Part shown: positions 17,788 to 26,738 of the stretch, in pieces | Position numbering within the stretch: the stretch's first letter is position 1 | Layout: every line of letters starts with the position of its first letter | From: Mesorhizobium sp. RMAD-H1 | GTDB lineage: Bacteria; Pseudomonadota; Alphaproteobacteria; Rhizobiales; Rhizobiaceae | Direction: 5' to 3' | Assembly: GCF_014191375.1 (NCBI RefSeq) | Contig: NZ_JACHWN010000008.1 | Coordinates: 1-64,000, forward strand | Length of the DNA stretch: 64,000 nucleotides | Made by a program: the position numbers and the translations under genes | Notes under the pieces: generated by a model | Databases searched by the model: none | What the model was told of the DNA's origin: nothing | The model's input: the letters and a program-made list of their open reading frames with translations, nothing else

Positions 17788-18687
17788 TCAGCGTGAACTG
17801 TCCTGCCGCCATCGCCGCCAGGCCGCCGGCGTTTCGCCGACGATCTGCCGAAAGGCCTTCGTCAGATGAGCCTGATCGGTAAAGCCGAGCTGGGCGGCGA
17901 CACCCGCCACCGTCATCTCGCTTTCCGTCAGCAGCCTCTGCGCCTGCTCGATGCGTTTTGCGATAAGCCATTGCAGCGGCGTTTTGCCTGTCGTCTGCTT
18001 GAAGACATTGGCAAACCAGCTTTCGGACAAGCCGACGGTCTCCGCCATCTCGGCAACGGTCAACCGCCTGTCGCTGCGGGCATCGATGCTGGCGATGAGC
18101 TTGTTCATCTGGGCCTGCGTGAGCCTGCCATTGGCTTGCCTGCTGTCCTGCTCGGGGATGTCGAGAAGGCCGGTGGCGATGCTGCCCACGAGGCTTTCGG
18201 CGTAGACGGCGTGTTTGGACGGGTTCGATACCTCATCGACCAGCAGGCCCGCCAGCGCCTCGATAGCCCCGATGTCCTGAATTTCCACCGGGCGGCGCAA
18301 TGCCGTCAGGGCGAGGGATGTTCCCACCGAGGGTGACAGGAACCTCAGCAGCCGATCCCTATGCAGATGAAGATCCAGATGCGAGAAGCGGTGCGGGGAG
18401 GTGAAATTGGTCCACAGGGGAACCCCGGCCGGCACATAGAGCGCGCGCGTCATCGGACGGTAATGCTGCCCGGATCCTCCCTCCCTGTTGGTCATCCTGA
18501 TGTGGGATGATACGTCATTGAAAAAGATCACGATTCGCGGATCAGGCGACAGGTAATAGGCCCTTGCCCCGGATTGACCTTCCGCATCCCAGAAGACGCT
18601 CATCATCCCCTCCAGGCCGCGCCATTTGACCGGCGCGACCGCCCGGATGCCTTCCGTATAGCAGGTCATCGAATGCCGAAAGCTCAT
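17788..18687 (-). CDS. AraC-family transcriptional regulator of siderophore locus 1
   Basis: About 299 aa from the ATG at 18687; a further in-frame ATG at 18768 would add 27 residues. The shorter start matches the paralogue at 37399-38283 (MSF... versus MTF...). The C-terminal AraC/XylS domain (about 195-295) has two helix-turn-helix units, with MAETVGLSESWFANVFKQTTGK and LGFTDQAHLTKAFRQIVGETP. It resembles the PchR/YbtA group, which senses a ferric siderophore and activates the adjacent receptor. It is convergent with the TonB receptor gene. Confidence 0.92.
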   Translation of the reverse strand: MSFRHSMTCYTEGIRAVAPVKWRGLEGMMSVFWDAEGQSGARAYYLSPDPRIVIFFNDVSSHIRMTNREGGSGQHYRPMTRALYVPAGVPLWTNFTSPHRFSHLDLHLHRDRLLRFLSPSVGTSLALTALRRPVEIQDIGAIEALAGLLVDEVSNPSKHAVYAESLVGSIATGLLDIPEQDSRQANGRLTQAQMNKLIASIDARSDRRLTVAEMAETVGLSESWFANVFKQTTGKTPLQWLIAKRIEQAQRLLTESEMTVAGVAAQLGFTDQAHLTKAFRQIVGETPAAWRRWRQDSSR

Positions 18688-18812
18688 CGCCGGAAGCCGC
18701 TTGCGCTTGACGGGAGGAACAGCATGTCCGCCCGGCGAGGTGCCAAGGCCAGGCTTCTCCAACAACATTCCAGGAGCGATCCGCGGTGATACATACCAGC
18801 CCGAGCCTCTTT

Positions 18813-18835
18813 AACATGAGGATAAATATCATGTT
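18813..18835. promoter_or_regulatory. RirA-like iron-responsive operator
   Basis: A perfect 7-bp inverted repeat, AACATGA at 18813-18819 and TCATGTT at 18829-18835, around an AT-rich 9-nt spacer. The core matches TGA-N9-TCA, described for the rhizobial iron regulator RirA. It lies between the divergent AraC gene (start 18687) and the response-regulator gene (start 19025), so it could control either or both. Confidence 0.6.
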
Positions 18836-19024
18836 TATTCATGATGGCAAGGCGCTTGATATATCCATCCGCCGGACGCCGGCTTCCTGTGTGCCCGGTT
18901 CGGCGCCGAGATCGTCCATGTCGGGGCGTCCGGCCTTTGCCCGCATCATGTGTTCTAAGTCCATCGCCGTAATGCTGCCGCAACCTTCATGGCGGAGAAG
19001 GACGGGCGAGAAAGCGAAGGAACG

Positions 19025-19696
19025 ATGAGACTTCTGTTGATTGAGGACGAGAGGGAACTTGCGGCTGCGCTGTCGGTGGCGCTGGGCAAGCATGGCGTCG
19101 TCGTCGACCATACGATGCATCTGGCCGACGCCTTCGAACTGACGCGGCAGAACGAATATGACGCCATCATACTGGACAGGCGCCTGCCCGACGGCGACGG
19201 GCTGACATTCATCCCGGAACTGAGACAATCCGGGACGGACACGCCCGTCATCGTGCTGACGGCGCGCAACGAGCCCCTGGAGCGGGTCCGGGGGCTGGAC
19301 ATCGGCGCCGATGATTATCTGGGAAAGCCTTTCCTCGTCGAGGAGCTGATGGCGCGGGTGCGTGCGGTGCTTCGAAGGCCGTCCAACCTGGCGGAACCGC
19401 ATATCATCGCAGGCCGTATGGTGATCGATCCGCTGCATCTGAATGTGAGGATCGATTCCATCCCGCTCGATCTCCCGCGGCGCGAGCTCCTCGTTCTCGT
19501 GGCGCTTGCCAAGAGGAAGGACAAGACGATCCTGCGATCGGCGCTCGAAACGGCGGTCTACAATTACGAAGAGGAAATCCAGTCCAACGCGCTCGATTCC
19601 CATATCTCCCGCCTGCGCAAGCGGCTGCTGGAGGCAGACGCCGGCGTGACGATCCACAATATCCGGGGCGTGGGCTATCTCCTGAAGGAAGAATGA
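19025..19696 (+). CDS. OmpR-family response regulator
   Basis: A 223-aa two-domain response regulator: receiver (about 1-115) with E8/D9, phosphoacceptor D51, T79 and K101, then a winged-helix DNA-binding domain (about 125-220) ending in NIRGVGYLLKEE. The ATG at 19025 has GAAGGA just upstream, giving a normal start (MRLLLIEDERELAAAL). The stop overlaps the kinase start as ATGA. It is QseB/TctD-like in form; the target genes are unknown, perhaps the adjacent iron-uptake genes. Confidence 0.94.
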   Translation: MRLLLIEDERELAAALSVALGKHGVVVDHTMHLADAFELTRQNEYDAIILDRRLPDGDGLTFIPELRQSGTDTPVIVLTARNEPLERVRGLDIGADDYLGKPFLVEELMARVRAVLRRPSNLAEPHIIAGRMVIDPLHLNVRIDSIPLDLPRRELLVLVALAKRKDKTILRSALETAVYNYEEEIQSNALDSHISRLRKRLLEADAGVTIHNIRGVGYLLKEE

Positions 19697-21033
19697 TGCG
19701 CGTGGCAGACAGAACGAACCCGTCGCTCTGGTGGAGGCTGAGCTGGCAGCTCAGCCTTGTTATCGTCGCTGTGGTGGTCTCGGTGATCGTCGGACTTTGC
19801 ATTTGGGCCACCACAATCATGTCGCCGAACATCGCCATGGAAGGAAAGGTCGTTTCGGTGATTGCCGGTGCTGCGGCAAAGGACAGTCAGGGAAGGCTTG
19901 AAATTCGCGATACGCCCGAGCTCGCCTCGCTCAAGGAGCAGAACAGCGGGCTTTGGTATATCGCGTCCGCCATGGATGGCGCCTTCGTCTCGTATGGTCC
20001 CGTTCCTTCCGCCTATGTCCCACTCGCTCCTCTCGTCACCCTGTTCGATGAGGCGGATTTGCGCGGATCGCCCGCGACAGCGGAGATCGCAACGATCGAG
20101 AATGTCGAGACAGCAGCAGGGGAGGTCCGGGTTCTGTTTGGCGGCGTGGCCGACAAAGGCTGGCCCGTTCTCGCGCTCCTCGCCAGAAGCTACCCGATCT
20201 ACATATCGCTTATCGCACTGGCTTTACCTGCGATCTTTCTCGCCGTTCCGCGTATCGTGCGGCGCGGGCTCGCACGGGTGAGCGACGTCGCGCAAAAGGC
20301 GTCCGAGATCGAACCGCGCCGTCCTGAGACGCGCCTTTCGGTGGAGGGCATTCCTAAGGAGGTTGCGCCACTCGTCATCGCGTTCAACGGCACGCTCGGG
20401 CGGCTCGAGAACGAGTTCCGCAAGCGCCAGCGCTTTCTGATCGACGCGGCGCATGAGCTCAGGACTCCGATCGCCATCATGCAGACGCGGATCGACGGCA
20501 TGCCCGAGGGACAGGAACGCCGGCGGCTCCTGGACGACGTAGCGCGCCTGGCCGAGACGGCCGAACAGCTCCTCGATTTCGAGCGCAACGACCAGGCGAC
20601 CGATCTCGATGAGAAGGTCGATCTCGTCGAGATCGCGCGGACGACCGTTGCCGATCTTGCACCGCTGGCGATCGCGGCGGGTTACCAGATATCCTTCGAA
20701 AGCGAGGTGGAAAGCATCGAGCGCAAGGGCAGCCGGTCCGCCTTGCAGAGGGCGATCACCAATCTGGTCCGCAATGCCGTCGACCATGGCGGCAACAGGG
20801 GGATGATCACGGTTTCGGTTTCAGCCGGCAGCAGGATCGAGGTGGCGGATGAAGGACCGGGCATACCGGCGGGAGATCGCGAGCTGGTGTTCGAGCCGTT
20901 CTATCGCGTCACGCCCATGAGCAGGGGCGCCGGTCTCGGTCTGAGCCTGGTGAAGCAGATCGTTGCCAACCATAAGGGGCAGGTCAGCATCGAAAGCAGC
21001 CCGGCCGGAACACGGGTGGCGATCCAGCTCTGA
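19693..21033 (+). CDS. Sensor histidine kinase paired with the 19025 regulator
   Basis: A 446-aa inner-membrane kinase. Two membrane helices (about 17-40 and 166-188) flank a periplasmic sensor domain of about 120 residues. The H box FLIDAAHELRTPIA places the phosphoacceptor at H254. The N box NLVRNAVDHG, G1 DEGPGIP and G2 GAGLGLSLV follow. It has a QseC/TctE-like architecture. The ATGA overlap with the regulator gene shows translational coupling. The signal cannot be deduced; genomic context suggests iron or siderophore availability. Confidence 0.94.
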   Translation: MMRVADRTNPSLWWRLSWQLSLVIVAVVVSVIVGLCIWATTIMSPNIAMEGKVVSVIAGAAAKDSQGRLEIRDTPELASLKEQNSGLWYIASAMDGAFVSYGPVPSAYVPLAPLVTLFDEADLRGSPATAEIATIENVETAAGEVRVLFGGVADKGWPVLALLARSYPIYISLIALALPAIFLAVPRIVRRGLARVSDVAQKASEIEPRRPETRLSVEGIPKEVAPLVIAFNGTLGRLENEFRKRQRFLIDAAHELRTPIAIMQTRIDGMPEGQERRRLLDDVARLAETAEQLLDFERNDQATDLDEKVDLVEIARTTVADLAPLAIAAGYQISFESEVESIERKGSRSALQRAITNLVRNAVDHGGNRGMITVSVSAGSRIEVADEGPGIPAGDRELVFEPFYRVTPMSRGAGLGLSLVKQIVANHKGQVSIESSPAGTRVAIQL

Positions 21034-21101
21034 CCCTGTAATGTTGCGGCAATCCTTGCTTCGCATGGTCTCCGAAACATCCCCGATGGAGACCGGAAAG
21101 C

Positions 21102-22001
21102 GTGCCCAGCAACTCATTGAACAAAGCATCCGGCCGATATGCCGGCCCCCTGTCATCATGGTCCCGGAGGTTCGCATGGGTCGCTCTGCCCCTGAGCCTG
21201 GCGGTTACGGGATGCGCCTCGGTGCCGCTCAATGAAGGGGGAACGCTCACCTCCTACGGCAATCTCGGCGCGCCCGAGGGAAAGTTGGCCAAGAAGCGGC
21301 TCTATGTCGATGGGCGGCACCTGGCCACGGTAAAGACAGTCAGTATCGTGCCGACCGCCTTCGTGCCGACCGCCGCAGCCCGCGTCAAATCGGCAGCGGA
21401 CCGCTCGCTGGTGGCAAACGCGCTGGACCGCGCGCTCTGTGTCGCGCTCAGCGACAAATATCGAATGGTCCCGGCCGGACAGCCCGCGGATCTGAAGATC
21501 CGCTCCGTCGTCACCGACGTTCTTCCGACGAACAAGGCGATGGCCGGCATTGCAACCGTCGTAACCGTTGGTGCCGGCTTTGCCCTGCCAGATACGGGAC
21601 CCATCGGCGTGCCCCGCCTGCCCTTCGGCCTCGGAGGGCTCGCCGTTGAGGCAGAGGCTGTCGATAGCAGCGGTGTTCAGCGGGCGGCGATGGTGTGGGC
21701 ACGCGGGGCAAACGCGATCCAGGACAACCCCCGCTATTCAGAGGTGGGAGACGCCTATGGCCTCGCCTCCAAGTTCGCGAGCGATTTTTCCCGAATGCTA
21801 ATTACAGGCGAGAAGCCAAAAATGCTTGACGTCTCCCTTCCCTCCCGGCATCGGGTGAAATCGTGGTTCGGCGGCAAACCGAAATATGCCGCGTGCGAAG
21901 CCTTCGGCCGGGCGCCGGGATTGGCCGGTGTCGTGGCGGCCAATTACGGCCTCCCACCGCAGTGGACCGACAAGAAGCCCAAGCCGGCGGCAGGGCAATG
22001 A
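21102..22001 (+). CDS. DUF3313-like lipoprotein
   Basis: A 299-aa protein with a GTG start at 21102; no better in-frame ATG precedes the signal sequence. The basic then hydrophobic N-terminus ends in the lipobox LAVTGC, with the lipidated Cys near residue 38. After this, LTSYGNLGAPEG resembles the start of the DUF3313 family of predicted lipoproteins. Position +2 is Ala, which does not suggest inner-membrane retention. It lies 68 nt after the kinase gene and may share its transcript. Function is unknown. Confidence 0.78.
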   Translation: MPSNSLNKASGRYAGPLSSWSRRFAWVALPLSLAVTGCASVPLNEGGTLTSYGNLGAPEGKLAKKRLYVDGRHLATVKTVSIVPTAFVPTAAARVKSAADRSLVANALDRALCVALSDKYRMVPAGQPADLKIRSVVTDVLPTNKAMAGIATVVTVGAGFALPDTGPIGVPRLPFGLGGLAVEAEAVDSSGVQRAAMVWARGANAIQDNPRYSEVGDAYGLASKFASDFSRMLITGEKPKMLDVSLPSRHRVKSWFGGKPKYAACEAFGRAPGLAGVVAANYGLPPQWTDKKPKPAAGQ

Positions 22002-22060
22002 TGGTCCCGCCGAAGGCCCGGGCATGGGCGTCGATGGAATGGTTTCCCGCAGCGGACGCC

Positions 22061-23200
22061 TCAGCATTCGCCCGCGACAGGCAGTGCTTCGAGATCCGGG
22101 ACGGTCTGCAGCTCGGCCACCTGCAATTCCGGCACGCTGATGATTTCCACCGGCGGCAGGAGCGTGATCTCGCGGCGTTCCTTTTCCGAAACCATGGCGA
22201 GATCGATCACCTTCTGCAGGTTGGCGGCATGGCGGAAGCTCGGCTCGAGCTGTTTGCCGGTGACGGCCGCCTCGACGAAACGCTCGTAATTGGTCGGCAC
22301 CGCCGGAACCTCGATCGTCTTCCAGCTCGCTGTCTCGACATCGTCGCCAAGGCAGCCGCGCAGTTCCGAATCCGTCGGCCTGTGCGTGATCTCGAGGCTG
22401 CCGCGCTCGCCATAGATGCGCAGCTTCAGCTCGTTGAGATGGCCGGTCGCCCAGCGGCTCGCATGGATGACGCCGAGCGCGCCATTGGCAAAGCCGACAG
22501 ACATGGTGAAGCTGTCATTGGCATCGAGCACATATTCGCCGATCCGGCCGCCCGGCGCCTTGTCGAAGGCCTTCATCCGGGAGAACACGTGATCGATGTC
22601 GGTGGCGGCGCCATAGGCGGCGAAGTCGAGAATGTGGATGCCGACATCGCCGAGCACGCCATTCGAGCCATGGCCGGTCGACAGCCGCCAGAGCCAGCGC
22701 GACTCGGTGCGCCAGTCGCCCCAGGCGCGGGAGACGAGCCAGCTCTGGAGGTAGGAGGCTTCGACGTGGCGGATCGTGCCAAGCTGGCCCGCCAGCACCA
22801 TCTCGCGGGCATATTGCAGCGGCGCCACATTGCGGTAGGTCAGGTTGACCATGTTGATGACGCCGGCGGCTTCCGCGGCGCGGGTCATCTCCATGGCGTC
22901 GGCATGATTTTCGGCAAGCGGCTTCTCGCAGAAAACATGCTTGCCGGCGGCGATCAGCGCCAGCGATGTCGCATGGTGCATGCGGTCGGGCGTGACATTG
23001 GTTGCCGCGTCGAACTCGCCCCAGGCGATCGCTTCCTCCAGGGTGAAAAAGCGTTTTTGGATATCGAAATGATCGGCGAATTCGGCGAGCCGGACCGGAT
23101 CCGTATCGACGGCGGCGACGATTTCCACGCCGTCGATGGCCTTGAAATGGTTGGTCTGGCTTTTGGCCATCGCGCCGGTGCCAACAACAATCAGTCTCAT
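22061..23200 (-). CDS. thuB: Gfo/Idh/MocA oxidoreductase, ThuB-like
   Basis: A 379-aa NAD(P)-dependent dehydrogenase. The N-terminal Rossmann fold starts VVGTGAMAKSQTNHF, and the catalytic lysine motif EKPLA lies at about 96-100. The C-terminal alpha/beta domain is of normal length. It lies nine bases downstream of a ThuA-domain gene. In Sinorhizobium, ThuA and ThuB convert trehalose and related disaccharides to 3-keto derivatives. The symbol rests on this pairing and the family. The thuEFGK transporter genes are not adjacent. Confidence 0.82.
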   Translation of the reverse strand: MRLIVVGTGAMAKSQTNHFKAIDGVEIVAAVDTDPVRLAEFADHFDIQKRFFTLEEAIAWGEFDAATNVTPDRMHHATSLALIAAGKHVFCEKPLAENHADAMEMTRAAEAAGVINMVNLTYRNVAPLQYAREMVLAGQLGTIRHVEASYLQSWLVSRAWGDWRTESRWLWRLSTGHGSNGVLGDVGIHILDFAAYGAATDIDHVFSRMKAFDKAPGGRIGEYVLDANDSFTMSVGFANGALGVIHASRWATGHLNELKLRIYGERGSLEITHRPTDSELRGCLGDDVETASWKTIEVPAVPTNYERFVEAAVTGKQLEPSFRHAANLQKVIDLAMVSEKERREITLLPPVEIISVPELQVAELQTVPDLEALPVAGEC

Positions 23201-23209
23201 GTAAGTTCC

Positions 23210-24004
23210 TCAGCGATAACCGGCTTCGCCGGCCTTGTGCAATTTCGGTCCACGCTCGACGATCGGCTCATGGGCCTTTTCGACGGGCACGTTGGGCGCC
23301 TCGGTGATGGTCTTGAGATCGCCCTGCGGGTTGTGGGCCCATTTCACGGCGTTGATCAGCACCTTCCGGACATTGGCGTCGTGATAGGTCGGGTAGGTCT
23401 CGTGACCCGGGCGGAAATAGAAGATGTTGCCTGCGCCGCGCCGCCAGGTGAGGCCGGAACGGAACACCTCGCCGCCCTGGAACCAGGAGATGAACACCGT
23501 CTCCAGAGGCTCGGGAACGGAAAACTGCTCGCCATACATTTCCTCGTTCTCGAGGACGAAGCTCTCGTCGAGCCCGGCTGCGATCGGGTGGCGGGGGTTG
23601 ATCACCCACAGGCGCTCGCGTTCGCCCGCCTCTCGCCATTTGAGCGCGCAGGGCGTTCCCATCAGCCGCTTGAAGATCTTCGAGAAATGGCCGGAATGCA
23701 GGACGATGAGGCCCATGCCTTCCCAGACGCGCCTGGCGACGCGTTCCACGATCTCATCGGAAACCTCCTTGTGCGCCTTGTGACCCCACCAGACGAGCAC
23801 ATCGGTTTCAGCGAGCCGGGCCTCGCTCAGGCCGTGTTCCGGCTCCTGCAGCGTGGCGGTGGTGGCATGAATCGCCGGATCGCTGTTGAGCGCGTTGGCG
23901 ATCGTCACATGCATGCCGTCGGGATAGATTTCCCGGACGAGGGCATTGGTATTCTCGTGGATGTTTTCACCCCATACAATTGTGCGAACAGGCACTTTCG
24001 TCAT
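23210..24004 (-). CDS. thuA: ThuA-domain trehalose-utilisation protein
   Basis: A 264-aa protein that is a ThuA domain throughout, with a class I glutamine-amidotransferase-like fold. Recognisable segments are [44 protein letters not shown] and [26 protein letters not shown]. The expected size and the coupling to a Gfo/Idh/MocA gene nine bases downstream match rhizobial thuAB. It probably works with ThuB in oxidising trehalose-type sugars in the cytoplasm. Confidence 0.88.
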   Translation of the reverse strand: MTKVPVRTIVWGENIHENTNALVREIYPDGMHVTIANALNSDPAIHATTATLQEPEHGLSEARLAETDVLVWWGHKAHKEVSDEIVERVARRVWEGMGLIVLHSGHFSKIFKRLMGTPCALKWREAGERERLWVINPRHPIAAGLDESFVLENEEMYGEQFSVPEPLETVFISWFQGGEVFRSGLTWRRGAGNIFYFRPGHETYPTYHDANVRKVLINAVKWAHNPQGDLKTITEAPNVPVEKAHEPIVERGPKLHKAGEAGYR

Positions 24005-24376
24005 TCCTTGATCTGATTTTCATGAGGAGGATTACGCGAGACCGGATCGGTCCGTCCGCCATCGGCCGATCGGTGACATGGTGAGCTCAGCGCACCGCAC
24101 GGAGCTGCCATTCAGGCCGACGCTCCGATTGGCCGGATAATGAACGCTTTTGCCGGACGGCCCCCGCCAGCCTTTCGGCCCAGCTGTTGGCTGGATGCCG
24201 GCTTTCCGGGCGATCAGCGTTTGGCCTCCCTATATCGGAACAGACTCGCCTATCGCAACGGAAACTTCAATTTTCAACGTGGCGTAGCAGAGGGGCGGCC
24301 TCCATGCAATCCCGATATATTAGGGACCGATAATTCTTTGTGCATATCCATGGGAGTGGCAGCTACTCCCGTGGAA
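24005..24376. other. Intergenic region upstream of thuA
   Basis: A 372-nt gap between the thuA start and the cueR-like stop. It should hold the thuA promoter. A 10-bp palindrome ATCGGCCGAT lies at 24061-24070, within 60 nt of the thuA ATG. A hairpin at 24348-24374 is listed separately. No convincing ORF or RNA gene was found. Confidence 0.5.
24348..24374 (-). terminator. Hairpin just downstream of the MerR-family gene
   Basis: A 10-bp stem, CCATGGGAGT at 24348-24357 with ACTCCCGTGG at 24365-24374 (one T:G pair), with a 7-nt loop, beginning two bases after the regulator stop codon. There is no T tract, so it may stabilise an mRNA end rather than terminate on its own. Confidence 0.45.
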
Positions 24377-24853
24377 TCAGCCGACCAGCGTCCCCTTGAG
24401 TGCGCCGGGCCGTCTGGAGGATGAAGCTGCCGGCGCAGGATCCTCGCCCTCGGCATGGGCCAGATCCTGGATGATCGGGCAGTCGGGCCGCGCGTCGCCA
24501 TGGCAATGGGTGGCGAGATGGCGCAGCGTATCGGCCATCGCGCGCAACTCCCGCATCTTGGCTTCGAGCTCCTCCACATGCTGCAGCGCTATGCGCTTGA
24601 CGTCGGAGGAGGCGCGGCTGCGATCACGCCAGAGCGCCAGAAGCTGGCGGATATGCTCGATCGAAAAGCCGAGATCGCGGCCGCGGCGGATGAAACGCAA
24701 GGTCGCCAGATCATTGGCGGAATAGACGCGGTAACCCGATAACGTCCGCTCCGCCGGCCCGATCAGTCCGATCGCCTCATAGTGGCGGATCATCTTGGCC
24801 GAAACGCCCGATGCGGCTGCTGCTTCCCCGATGTTCATGAGCCCGGTATTCAT
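24377..24853 (-). CDS. CueR-like MerR-family copper-responsive regulator
   Basis: A 158-aa MerR protein starting at the ATG at 24853, seven bases after AGGAG. The N-terminal helix-turn-helix and wing (MNIGEAAAASGVSAKMIRHYEAIGL) are followed by a dimerisation helix and a metal loop with C117 and C125, the C-N7-C spacing of Cu+/Ag+ sensors. A Ser-(Ser)-Asp-Val-Lys segment (about 82-86) matches the Ser that marks monovalent metal sensing in CueR. No copper ATPase, chaperone or oxidase gene is adjacent, so its target lies elsewhere. Confidence 0.88.
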   Translation of the reverse strand: MNTGLMNIGEAAAASGVSAKMIRHYEAIGLIGPAERTLSGYRVYSANDLATLRFIRRGRDLGFSIEHIRQLLALWRDRSRASSDVKRIALQHVEELEAKMRELRAMADTLRHLATHCHGDARPDCPIIQDLAHAEGEDPAPAASSSRRPGALKGTLVG

Positions 24854-24877
24854 GGGCAATCTCCTGTCATTCGTCGG

Positions 24878-24929
24878 CCTTATATAAGGTGCCGGGCGGC
24901 TCGAGCCAAAGGAGAAGACGGACTTCTCC
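24878..24929. promoter_or_regulatory. Two palindromes in the cueR-like promoter region
   Basis: CCTTATATAAGG at 24878-24889 is a perfect 12-bp palindrome that contains TATAAG, a possible minus-strand -10 box. TTGGCT lies 19 nt upstream, the long spacer used at MerR-type promoters. Next to it, GGAGAAG at 24911-24917 and CTTCTCC at 24923-24929 form a perfect 7-bp inverted repeat. Either could be an operator. Confidence 0.45.
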
Positions 24930-25103
24930 TGCGATCACAATCTGTTTTGGGGTCTATGATCGACGCCGTTTCCGCGATATTTCAGGAAAAATGCAGCCAT
25001 TCCGGCTCATTATCGGGCGAAAAACCGAGATGGTTCCCACGGCAGTTCTGGAAAAAACCATGGATCACCGCATCGCACCCGCGGCATGCGCGAGGCAAGC
25101 TGC

Positions 25104-26711
25104 ATGATATTCGGAGAACTTCCAATCGAGGAGGCGGAAGGCGCGATCCTCGCCCATTCGGTCTCGACAGGCGCGTCGAGCCTCAGGAAAGGCCATGTGC
25201 TGACGCGCGGGGACATCGATGCCCTCCAGGAGGCCGGCATATCGCGCGTGACGGCGGCCCGGTTGGCGGCAACCGATCTCGGCGAGGACGAGGCCGCTTC
25301 GCGGCTTGCCGGCACGCTCCGGATTGATGGCGTGCGGATAGGGCCGGCCTCGACCGGGCGAGTGAACTTCTTTGCGCTGGAAAGCGGGCTCTTCGCTGTC
25401 GATCCGGCTGTCGTCGACGGCATCAATGCGGTCGATCCCGCGGTGACGATCGCGACGCTGAAGAACCATGACCGGGTGCAGCCGGGCCAGATGGTGGCGA
25501 CGGTCAAGATCATTCCCTTTGCGGTCGATGCCGCGATCATCGAGCGGATCGAAAAGCAGATCGCAGGCAGGACGGCTTTCGGCATCCGCCCGTTCCGCCC
25601 GCAGAGCATCGGCCTTGTCCAGACGGTCCTGCCATCGGTCAAGCCGAGCGTGCTCGACAAGACCAAGCGCGTCATGGAGGCGCGGGTGATCCGCAATGCC
25701 GGCACGATCGCCGGAGAAATGCGCGTTTCACACCGCGCGGCGGATCTGAAGGAGGCGATCCGGCAAATGGCGTCTCTATCCGATGCCCTCATCGTCTTCG
25801 GCGCCTCAGCCGTGGCCGACCCCGCCGATATCGTGCCGCAGGCGATCCGTGAAGCGGGCGGCACGGTGCATCATATCGGCATGCCGGTCGATCCCGGCAA
25901 TCTGCTCATCCTCGGCGAGCTCGACGGCAAGCCGGTGATCGGCGCGCCCGGCTGCGCACGCAGCCCGAAGGAGAACGGCTTCGACTGGGTGCTCGACCGG
26001 CTGATGGCTGGCATCGGCATCACGCCGCGGGATATCGTCGGCATGGGCGTCGGCGGCCTGCTGATGGAGATCCCGACACGGCCGCAACCGCGTCAGGCGG
26101 AGCCCGCCGTCCGGCCGGTCACGGTGGCCGTCGCACTGCTTGCTGCGGGGCAGTCGCGCCGGATGGGCGGGCCCAACAAGCTCCTGGCGCAGATCGGCGG
26201 CGAACCGATCGTTCGGCTTTCCGCCCGGCGTGCGCTCGCTTCAGGCGGCCATCCGGTGATCGCCGTATTGGGCCATATGGCCGGCGAAATCGAGGCGGCC
26301 CTCTCGGGACTTGATGTGGTAACAGCGGTGAATGGCGCCTATGCCACGGGCATTTCTTCTTCCATCCGGGCTGCATTGCTTCATGTGCCGGCCGACACGG
26401 ACGGCATGATGGTGCTCCTGGCCGACATGCCGGCACTCGGGCCGGAGCATTTGAGACGCCTCATCGAGGTCTTCGCCAAGGCGGGCGGAAGCGCCGTGGT
26501 ACGCGCGACCTTCGACGGCAAGCGCGGCAATCCGGTGATCCTGCCGAGGAGCCTGTTCGGTTCGATCGAGCGGCTTACCGGCGATATCGGCGCCCGTCAC
26601 CTGATCGAGAACGGTGATGCGCCGGTGATCGATGTGGAAATCGGGCCGGCGGCCATGGTGGACGTCGACACGCCCGATGATCTCCGGACCGCCGGCGGCG
26701 TTATCGCCTAG
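25104..26711 (+). CDS. Molybdopterin-binding / nucleotidyltransferase fusion protein
   Basis: About 535 aa with two domains. The first (about 1-330) is MoeA/MogA-like molybdopterin binding, with a MoCF-type segment SDALIVFGASAVADPADIVPQAI and GAPGCARSPKENGFDWVLDRL. The second (about 345-530) is a MobA-like NTP transferase with LLAAGQSRRMGGPNKLL and the metal-binding LLADMPAL. It probably converts molybdopterin to a cytidylylated cofactor for xanthine-oxidase-type enzymes. No such enzyme or XdhC is adjacent. The ATG at 25104 gives a start typical of the family (MIFGELPIEEAEGAI). Confidence 0.88.
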   Translation: MIFGELPIEEAEGAILAHSVSTGASSLRKGHVLTRGDIDALQEAGISRVTAARLAATDLGEDEAASRLAGTLRIDGVRIGPASTGRVNFFALESGLFAVDPAVVDGINAVDPAVTIATLKNHDRVQPGQMVATVKIIPFAVDAAIIERIEKQIAGRTAFGIRPFRPQSIGLVQTVLPSVKPSVLDKTKRVMEARVIRNAGTIAGEMRVSHRAADLKEAIRQMASLSDALIVFGASAVADPADIVPQAIREAGGTVHHIGMPVDPGNLLILGELDGKPVIGAPGCARSPKENGFDWVLDRLMAGIGITPRDIVGMGVGGLLMEIPTRPQPRQAEPAVRPVTVAVALLAAGQSRRMGGPNKLLAQIGGEPIVRLSARRALASGGHPVIAVLGHMAGEIEAALSGLDVVTAVNGAYATGISSSIRAALLHVPADTDGMMVLLADMPALGPEHLRRLIEVFAKAGGSAVVRATFDGKRGNPVILPRSLFGSIERLTGDIGARHLIENGDAPVIDVEIGPAAMVDVDTPDDLRTAGGVIA

Positions 26712-26738
26712 GGCTTCCGCCGACGGCCTGATCAGGCG

